Source: Oscillospiraceae bacterium
GTDB taxonomy: Bacteria > Bacillota > Clostridia > WRLR01
NCBI GenBank assembly: GCA_009777515.1
Contig: WRLR01000030.1
Location: 1 to 37,272 of the forward strand
Direction of reading: 5' to 3'
Length of the DNA: 37,272 bases
Positions 31,864-37,272 of this stretch are shown here, piece by piece (positions within the stretch are counted from its first letter, which is position 1; every line of letters starts with the position of its first letter). The notes beneath the pieces are model-generated. The model saw nothing but the letters and a program-made list of their open reading frames with translations. It searched no databases and had not been told where the DNA came from. The position numbers and the translations under genes are program-made.

Positions 31864-34419
31864 ATGTATCTGCAGGGCGAGCGCGCGAGGCTCTCCGAGT
31901 TCTTCGGCTTCGATTGGTATTTCAGGTTGGCGGAGGAGCATGGGGACGAGCCGGGCGACGGGCTTTCCGGCTATCGCCTGGTACAGCTCCCACACGACTG
32001 GAGCGTGGAGTACCCTTTCGACGAAAATCATCCAACATGTGGTTCCGGGGGCTATGTGAAGGCAGGGATCGGCTGGTACAAGAAGCGTTTCCGGGTAGAT
32101 GGCGGGCGCCGGGGCAAGCGGGTTTCGCTGCTCTTTGACGGCGCGTACATGTGCGCGAAGGTATGGCTCAACGGCAAGGAGCTTGGCGATCATGTATACG
32201 GCTACACGCCCTTTGAGTTCGACATCACGGACGCGCTGGACTACGCAGGTGAAAACGAAATAACCGTTCGCATCGATAATTCTTTTCAACCCAACTCCCG
32301 GTGGTACACCGGCTCGGGGATAACGCGGGATGTCTGGCTGAAATGCGTGAACCGCGACCACATCCCCACATATGGCACGTACATCACGACGGAAGCCGTA
32401 GCGGGCGGCGACGGCGCGGCGGGTAGTTACGCATCGAGCGGCGACGGCGCGGCGAGCGGCGGCAGCGGTAATTCTTCAATCGGCGGTGACGCATCGGGCG
32501 GCAGCGGCGCGCCAGGCAGCGGCGCATACCGGATCAATATAGCCACAAAGGCCGTACTGACAGGCGAGGCGGTGCTGGCGACGACCGTGTTCGGCAGCGA
32601 TGGCGCGGAGCGCGGGCGCGCGCAAACGGCGGCATCACCCTCCGGCGAACCAGGGCAGCCCGTTGAAATAGCGCAGTCTTTCGTGTTGCCCAATCCCGAT
32701 CTCTGGTCGGCGGAGTCGCCCACCTTATATAAAGCCGTATCCACGCTCATGCGCGGCGACACGGTTTTGGACGAATACGAAACCACATTCGGCGTGCGGA
32801 CAGTGGCTTTCGACAAAGACAAAGGCTGCATAGTCAATGGGGCGCAGGTCAAGCTGAACGGCGTGTGCGTCCACCACGACGGCGGCGCCGTCGGGGCCGC
32901 TGTGCCAGCCAAGATGTGGCGGCGGCGGCTCATGCGGCTAAAGGCGATGGGTTGCAACGCCATCCGCTGTTCCCACAACCCGCCGGACCCCGCCCTGCTC
33001 GACCTGTGCGACGAGCTGGGCTTCTATGTAATGGACGAGGCGTTCGACGAATGGAAGCTGCTCAAACGTAAGGTTTTCGGTAGCAACACCCACGAAAGTC
33101 GAGGCTATTCCGAGTGGTTCAACGAGTATCATGTGGCTGACATCGAGGCCATGCTATACCGCGACCGCAACCACCCCTCCGTCGTCATGTGGAGCATCGG
33201 CAACGAAGTACCGGAGCAGACCGCGCCGGACGGGCATACCATCGCCAAAAAGCTGCAGGACATCTGCCACCGGCTCGACCCGACGCGCCTTTGTACACAG
33301 GCCTGCGACCAGATCATGGCGGAGCCCCGCCGCGCCACCGACGCATTTTTGGACACGCTCGACATCATTGGCTACAATTATACGGGACGGTGGAGGACGC
33401 GCGCCGAGACCCTGTATGACGACGACAGGCATGCGCACCCAGGCTGGCTGCTGATGGGCGCGGAGAACCCGTCTGCGGCGGGGCGGAGGGGGGACTACCG
33501 CCTGGATATGCCCACCGACTCCTGGCGGCGCGCCTACTACGCGGCGCCCGTAAACGCCGGCAAACTGCTCCGATACACCATGGCGCACGACTATGTCATC
33601 GGCGACTTCATGTGGACGGGCATCGACTACCTGGGGGAGGCCCACTGGCCGGACAGGAGCTCCAGCTCCGGTGTGATCGACACCGCAGGGTTCCCCAAGG
33701 ACCACTACTATTTCTATAAAAGCATTTGGGACCGGGAGTCGCCGTTCGCCCATGTGTTCCCGCACAGGAACCTCCGAGACCTCCGGGACGCCTGGGGCCT
33801 GGACATCCCCGACGGGGCCATTATCCCGGTGCTGTGCTACACTAACTGCGAGCAGGTGGAGCTGTTTGTGGACGGAAAGTCATATGGCAAAAAAGCATAT
33901 AGCTACCCCCTGTACGGCATGACGGAAACATACGCGCACTGGGACAAAAGGCCAGTCGCCGCCAACACAGACGATATGTTCCTGTGCTGGGACGTGCCGG
34001 CCGGCCCGGGCGTTATCGAGGTCGTGGGCTATATCGACGGCAAGGAAGTATACCGCCACAAAGTCGAGGCAGCCGGCGCGCCTGCCGCACTCCGAGTGGA
34101 ATGCGACAGCGGCTCGCTGCTCGCGGACGGACGCGACGTTGCGCACATCGAAATCGCGATTGTGGACGCAAACGGCTTGTTGCACCCTGCGGCTACTAAC
34201 GCCGTGACTGTCGACGTGGAGGGCGCGGCGGAACTGATCGGCCTGGACAATGGCAAACCGGACAGCCACGAGTCCTTTAAGGGGCGCACCATGAGCGCAA
34301 ACGGCGGGCTGCTGCTGGCGGTAGTCCGCGCAAAGCGCGGGCAGCCCGGCGGCGCCGTAAAAGTTACCGTCAGCGCCGACGGACTAAAATCCGCCATTGT
34401 CGAGTTGTCATTAAAATAG
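31864..34419 (+). CDS. Glycoside hydrolase family 2 beta-galactosidase-like protein
   Basis: 851 aa, a different GH2 branch from the two large minus-strand proteins. Jelly-roll domain (QLPHDWSVEYPF, GIGWYKKRF, FDGAYMCAKVWLNG, YTGSGITRDVWL), Ig-like domain (to about 310), TIM barrel with acid/base Glu448 in VVMWSIGNEVPEQ and probable nucleophile Glu534 in LMGAENPSAAGRRGDY, then a DUF4982-like beta domain (PVLCYTNCEQVELFVDGKSYGK) and a further Ig-like domain (ALRVECDSGSLLADGRDVAHIEI). No signal peptide. A Gly/Ser/Ala insertion occupies residues about 181-221. With the GH53 gene 56 bases downstream it likely releases galactose from galacto-oligosaccharides; substrate inferred from context. Confidence 0.9.
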   Translation: MYLQGERARLSEFFGFDWYFRLAEEHGDEPGDGLSGYRLVQLPHDWSVEYPFDENHPTCGSGGYVKAGIGWYKKRFRVDGGRRGKRVSLLFDGAYMCAKVWLNGKELGDHVYGYTPFEFDITDALDYAGENEITVRIDNSFQPNSRWYTGSGITRDVWLKCVNRDHIPTYGTYITTEAVAGGDGAAGSYASSGDGAASGGSGNSSIGGDASGGSGAPGSGAYRINIATKAVLTGEAVLATTVFGSDGAERGRAQTAASPSGEPGQPVEIAQSFVLPNPDLWSAESPTLYKAVSTLMRGDTVLDEYETTFGVRTVAFDKDKGCIVNGAQVKLNGVCVHHDGGAVGAAVPAKMWRRRLMRLKAMGCNAIRCSHNPPDPALLDLCDELGFYVMDEAFDEWKLLKRKVFGSNTHESRGYSEWFNEYHVADIEAMLYRDRNHPSVVMWSIGNEVPEQTAPDGHTIAKKLQDICHRLDPTRLCTQACDQIMAEPRRATDAFLDTLDIIGYNYTGRWRTRAETLYDDDRHAHPGWLLMGAENPSAAGRRGDYRLDMPTDSWRRAYYAAPVNAGKLLRYTMAHDYVIGDFMWTGIDYLGEAHWPDRSSSSGVIDTAGFPKDHYYFYKSIWDRESPFAHVFPHRNLRDLRDAWGLDIPDGAIIPVLCYTNCEQVELFVDGKSYGKKAYSYPLYGMTETYAHWDKRPVAANTDDMFLCWDVPAGPGVIEVVGYIDGKEVYRHKVEAAGAPAALRVECDSGSLLADGRDVAHIEIAIVDANGLLHPAATNAVTVDVEGAAELIGLDNGKPDSHESFKGRTMSANGGLLLAVVRAKRGQPGGAVKVTVSADGLKSAIVELSLK
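32400..32525 (+). repeat. In-frame Gly/Ser/Ala repeat in the GH2 gene
   Basis: Repeated ggcggcgacggcgcggcg, gcatcgagcggcgac and ggcggcagcggc units encode about 40 residues of Gly, Ser, Ala and Asp in the first Ig-like domain (residues about 181-221). Confidence 0.85.
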
Positions 34420-34488
34420 AGGAGGGCGCATATGTATGAATTTGATATATATCGCAAAATAGAGGAGGGCGTATATGAAAAAATTTGA
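34415..34488 (+). promoter_or_regulatory. Duplicated ribosome binding site with an 18-codon overlapping leader frame
   Basis: The stretch aaaatagaggagggcg plus catatg/tatatg occurs twice: before ATG 34432 and before ATG 34475, the GH53 start. The first copy opens an 18-codon frame that begins MYEFDIYRK and ends at TGA 34488, overlapping the GH53 start in another frame. It could couple GH53 translation to the leader, or be only a scar of duplication. Confidence 0.65.
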
Positions 34489-35455
34489 AATGAACCGCAA
34501 TTTCGCCGTGGGTAGCGACATAAGCTGGTACCCGCAAATGCGAAAATCGGGTTTTGTGTTCAAGAACAAAGAGGGCAAGGAGCAGAGCCTGCTTGAAACA
34601 CTGAAAGAATTCAACCACAATGCCATCAGGCTGCGCACGTGGGTCGGCCCGTCGGACGATCCTCAGAGGGGCCACTGCTCCGCGCAGGAGACGATGGAGT
34701 TCGCGGTCAAATGCCACGAGCAGGGCTACCGGATCATGCTCAACTTCCACTACGGCGACACCTGGTGCGATCCGGGCAAGCAGGTCAAGCCAAAGGCCTG
34801 GGAGGGGCTGGATTTCGACGGGCTGGTGAAGGCGATGCACGACTATACCTATGATACCGTCAAGCTCCTGGTCGACAACGGCGTCGTGCCGGAGTGGGTT
34901 CAAATCGGCAATGAGATTGACCCCGGCATGATGCTGCCCGACGGCAGCACCGACGATTTTGGCAAACTGTCCCGCCTGATCAGCGCGGGCCACGACGCCA
35001 CCAAAGCGGCGTCCCCCGCCAGCAAGACCATGGTGCACTTGGCAGCGTTCGCCAACGCGGACTTCTGCATCAACTATTTTGAGAACCTGGAAAAACACGA
35101 ATGCCGCTATGACATTATGGGCTTCTCCTTCTACCCTTGGCATTTGAACAGGCACCGGGGCACGACCTACGAGGAGGCTGTCGCGAGCTGGAACCGCTCA
35201 ATAAAAGAAATCCCCGAACGCTTTGGCAGGGAGTTCCAAATAGTCGAGATCGGCGGCGAGGACGTGCGCGAGGAGGAAAGCTACAAACTGATGATGGACG
35301 CCATCGAGTCGATCCACAGTCAACCGCTCTGCACGGGGCTGTTTTGGTGGGAGCCCGAGGGCGCCCGCGTCTGGAGCGGCTACCCGCTGAGCGCGTGGCG
35401 GGCGGACGGGACGCCGACCAAAGCCATGGACGCGTTCAACGCGATAGGGTATTGA
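34475..35455 (+). CDS. Glycoside hydrolase family 53 endo-beta-1,4-galactanase, intracellular
   Basis: 326 aa covering one GH53 catalytic barrel. Start FAVGSDISWYPQM (substrate-binding strand typical of the family), AIRLRTWVGP, MLNFHYGDTWCDPGKQVKPKAW, acid/base Glu147 in VQIGNEIDPGMM, FSFYPWH, nucleophile Glu258 in QIVEIGGED, and GLFWWEPEG at the end. These motifs are diagnostic. GH53 cuts beta-1,4-galactan, the side chain of pectin. No signal peptide is present, although GH53 enzymes of Bacillota are normally secreted, so it probably works on imported galacto-oligosaccharides together with the GH2 enzyme upstream. GAGGAGGG precedes the ATG. The enolase-superfamily gene follows by 12 bases. 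Confidence 0.93.
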   Translation: MKKFEMNRNFAVGSDISWYPQMRKSGFVFKNKEGKEQSLLETLKEFNHNAIRLRTWVGPSDDPQRGHCSAQETMEFAVKCHEQGYRIMLNFHYGDTWCDPGKQVKPKAWEGLDFDGLVKAMHDYTYDTVKLLVDNGVVPEWVQIGNEIDPGMMLPDGSTDDFGKLSRLISAGHDATKAASPASKTMVHLAAFANADFCINYFENLEKHECRYDIMGFSFYPWHLNRHRGTTYEEAVASWNRSIKEIPERFGREFQIVEIGGEDVREEESYKLMMDAIESIHSQPLCTGLFWWEPEGARVWSGYPLSAWRADGTPTKAMDAFNAIGY

Positions 35456-35467
35456 GGGGGGCGGCTT

Positions 35468-36640
35468 GTGAAAATCACGGATGTAAAGACCTTTTTGGTG
35501 GATGGCGGGTTTCGGCCCTGGACTTTCGTCAAGATCGAAACGGACGAAGGCGTCACGGGCTGGGGGGACTGCACCGACTGGGGCAGCCCGGAGCCGGTTG
35601 TAGCCATGGTGCACCGCCTGGGCAGATTCATCATCGGGCGCGACCCGCTCAACTCCGAAGCCATTTGGTGGGAGCTGTCCGCCTTTTGCGTGCGCCACGC
35701 GTTCGGCATCGCCCACAAGGCCATCGCCGGCATCGATTCCGCGCTCTGGGACATACGCGGCAAGGCATACGGCGTCCCCGTATACCAGCTCCTGGGCGGG
35801 AAGCTGCGGGACAGGCTGCCCCTCTATTGGACGCATTTCGGCACCATGCGCGTGCAGTTCCCGGACGTGATCGGGCAAGAGCCCTTAAAAAGCCCCAGCG
35901 ATCTGGCGGCGCTGTGCAAAGAAGCGAAGGGCTGCGGCTACACTGCCGTCAAGACAAACATGGCCGTGGCAAAAGCGCTTGGGTTTGACGTGCCGCCTCT
36001 GAACTTCGATTTTCCACGGGACGGGATGCGCTCGCTGATCCGCGCCGTAAGCACGCAAATGGAGTTTATCGGCCAGGAGCTGGGCCCCGACGTTGAAATG
36101 GCGCTCGACGTGGCCTTTTCTTTCAAGCTTGCCGACGCCATCCGGCTGGCGAGGGCGTTGGAGCCCTTCAATATGATGTGGCTGGAAGCCGAAACCTTTG
36201 ACTTCGGCGCGTTGAGGGCGCTGCGCGAGCAAACGTCTACGCCGCTGTGCATAGGGGAGAGCCTGTTCGGAACGGCTCAGTTCAAGCCCCTGCTGGAGAC
36301 ATATGCCGTTAGCATCATTATGCCGGACCTGGCTTGGAACGCGGTCACAATGGGCAAACGCATCGCAGACCTCGCCCACGCGTACGATGTCCTTTACGCG
36401 CCACACAACTGCCACAGCCCGCTCACAACGCTGATTTCGGCGCAGGTCAGCGCGGCAATACCCAATTTCTTCAGGCTGGAGCTGGACGTGGACGACGTGC
36501 CCTGGCGGGACGACATCCTCACCCACCCCTTCGTGATCGAGCGCGGCGCCCTGCTGGTACCCGACAGGCCGGGTCTAGGCGCCGACCTGATAGAAGAGGA
36601 GCTGCTGGCACACCCCGCGAAAACATACACCACGCGATAA
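35468..36640 (+). CDS. Enolase-superfamily acid-sugar dehydratase (galactonate dehydratase-like)
   Basis: 390 aa starting at a GTG with a strong AGGGGGG site. Capping domain (KITDVKTFLVDGGFRPWTFVKIETDEGVTGWG), family signature SALWDIRGKAYGVPVYQLLGG, Lys region AVKTNM, metal ligands Asp in MALDVAFSF, Glu in WLEAET and Glu in CIGESLFG, then APHNCHSPLTT with the catalytic His. This arrangement fits dehydratases of aldonic acids such as galactonate; the exact substrate is not determinable. Last gene of the galactan run; it suggests that galactose or galactonate formed by the GH2/GH53 pair is fed into a non-phosphorylating route. It is only distantly related to the enzyme at 25455-26894. Confidence 0.9.
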   Translation: MKITDVKTFLVDGGFRPWTFVKIETDEGVTGWGDCTDWGSPEPVVAMVHRLGRFIIGRDPLNSEAIWWELSAFCVRHAFGIAHKAIAGIDSALWDIRGKAYGVPVYQLLGGKLRDRLPLYWTHFGTMRVQFPDVIGQEPLKSPSDLAALCKEAKGCGYTAVKTNMAVAKALGFDVPPLNFDFPRDGMRSLIRAVSTQMEFIGQELGPDVEMALDVAFSFKLADAIRLARALEPFNMMWLEAETFDFGALRALREQTSTPLCIGESLFGTAQFKPLLETYAVSIIMPDLAWNAVTMGKRIADLAHAYDVLYAPHNCHSPLTTLISAQVSAAIPNFFRLELDVDDVPWRDDILTHPFVIERGALLVPDRPGLGADLIEEELLAHPAKTYTTR

Positions 36641-36686
36641 ACCGGGCTCGGCTATAAAACACATTAATAAACAGCGCTGCATATAA

Positions 36687-36736
36687 AAATACTTCGCCAA
36701 AACAATGAATTTTCAATATGTTTTGGCGAAGTATTT
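36687..36736. terminator. Strong bidirectional hairpin, probable terminator
   Basis: An 18-bp perfect stem (aaatacttcgccaaaaca pairing with tgttttggcgaagtattt) with a 14-base loop, 47 bases after the GTG-start gene ends. The T-rich exit is short (tttatta), so termination is likely rather than certain. Confidence 0.75.
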
Positions 36737-36869
36737 ATTATGCGGTAATATAATCCATTCGTATAATAACATGCCTGTATAATGAATATTTCATAAATAT
36801 ACACGCACATCCTCTGATGATTAAAATTGAATAAGCACTGCTCATGCCATCGATGTAAAATATAATGGA

Positions 36870-36928
36870 TGAATATGTAAAAAAATTTTACACATGATGT
36901 TGATTTATATGCGCAGATATGTTATAGT
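36870..36928 (+). promoter_or_regulatory. Predicted promoter and candidate operator for the XRE gene
   Basis: TTGATT (36900-36905) and TATAGT (36923-36928) with a 17-base spacer. Upstream, TGTAAAA (36876-36882) and TTTTACA (36886-36892) form a palindrome with a 3-base centre, and another TGTAAAAT lies at about 36855: a candidate operator, possibly for autoregulation. Confidence 0.55.
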
Positions 36929-36958
36929 TGTTTTAGCAAATCAGAAGGGAGCAGAATC

Positions 36959-37272
36959 ATGAGTAGGAACTTTTCAAATAATATTGAACAGGCACGTTTG
37001 GCGCGTGGCTATACACAGGAACAAGTCGCCCACGCTATAGGTGTTAGCCGTCCTACATATATAAATATCGAGGCTGGTAAAAAAGACCTTACCTTACGTC
37101 AGGCTGAAGCTCTATCTTCTATGTTGCGTATTAGTATGGATGACATATTAGGCTTGGCTGACGGATCATCAGTATTTTCTGATGTCAATAGGTCTACCGA
37201 AAAATATAAACAAATAATACTGAACTCTCTCAAATACGGAGCCGACGATGATGGGAAAATCACAAAGACGAA
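36959..37272 (+). CDS. XRE-family helix-turn-helix regulator, 3' end beyond window
   Basis: The first 104 codons are visible and the gene runs off the window. Residues about 7-60 form a Cro/CI-type HTH: NIEQARLARGYTQEQVAHAIGVSRPTYINIEAGKK, then DLTLRQAEALSSML and the usual hydrophobic end ISMDDILG. It probably binds DNA as a dimer; the region after residue 65 is not recognised. AGAAGGGA lies 8 bases before the ATG. Codon use is AT-rich, unlike the glycosidase genes upstream, and a strong hairpin separates the two, so it may be the start of a different module (for example a regulator-toxin pair or an acquired island); that cannot be judged from the part seen. Confidence 0.85.
   Translation, partial: MSRNFSNNIEQARLARGYTQEQVAHAIGVSRPTYINIEAGKKDLTLRQAEALSSMLRISMDDILGLADGSSVFSDVNRSTEKYKQIILNSLKYGADDDGKITKT

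Overview
The window looks like a piece of a chromosome from an anaerobic, plant-polysaccharide-degrading member of the Bacillota (Clostridia-like). This is inferred from strong AGGAGG-type ribosome binding sites, GTG starts, lipoproteins with Ala/Thr-rich linkers, and LplB/YtcP-type sugar permeases encoded without an ATPase. Coding DNA is GC-rich and intergenic DNA is AT-rich and full of short palindromic repeats. No rRNA, tRNA, CRISPR array, phage gene or transposase was seen. The lineage below phylum cannot be fixed from the sequence alone.

Layout. (1) 1-4790, minus strand: three tandem paralogues of a membrane-anchored protein with TPR-like repeats. The two intact copies share a C-terminal domain with a Cys and a TQAAVW motif resembling bacterial thioester (TQXA) domains; the copy at the left edge is frameshifted. 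(2) 5059-9418, plus strand: a promoter, two sugar ABC permeases and a solute-binding lipoprotein, closed by a terminator. (3) 9521-15212, plus strand: GH5, a GH38-like protein with permuted domain order, and GH9, followed by a small Cys-rich protein with its own promoter (15242-15560). (4) 26894-15814, minus strand: an enolase-superfamily dehydratase, two very large tandem GH2 paralogues, a UroD-family protein and an aldo/keto reductase, probably one transcription unit. (5) 31161-27162, minus strand: a second permease-permease-binding-protein set. (6) 31864-36640, plus strand: GH2, GH53 endo-galactanase and a second enolase-superfamily enzyme, closed by a strong hairpin. (7) 36959-end: the start of an XRE-type regulator in visibly AT-richer DNA.

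How it works together (inference): two lipoprotein-dependent importers bring in oligosaccharides, which are cut inside the cell. None of the glycoside hydrolases shows a signal peptide, not even the GH5, GH9 and GH53 proteins from endo-acting families. The right half fits beta-1,4-galactan use (GH53, GH2, acid-sugar dehydratase); the left half fits beta-glucan or mannan oligosaccharides (GH5, GH9, GH38-like).

The three most unusual things are: the GH38-like protein whose domains run middle, C-terminal, catalytic; many in-frame low-complexity or tandem-repeat insertions in the loops of almost every large protein, at different places in close paralogues; and a family of about 130-bp MITE-like elements with terminal inverted repeats and two internal palindromes, at 3204, 7387, 25255 and 31191.
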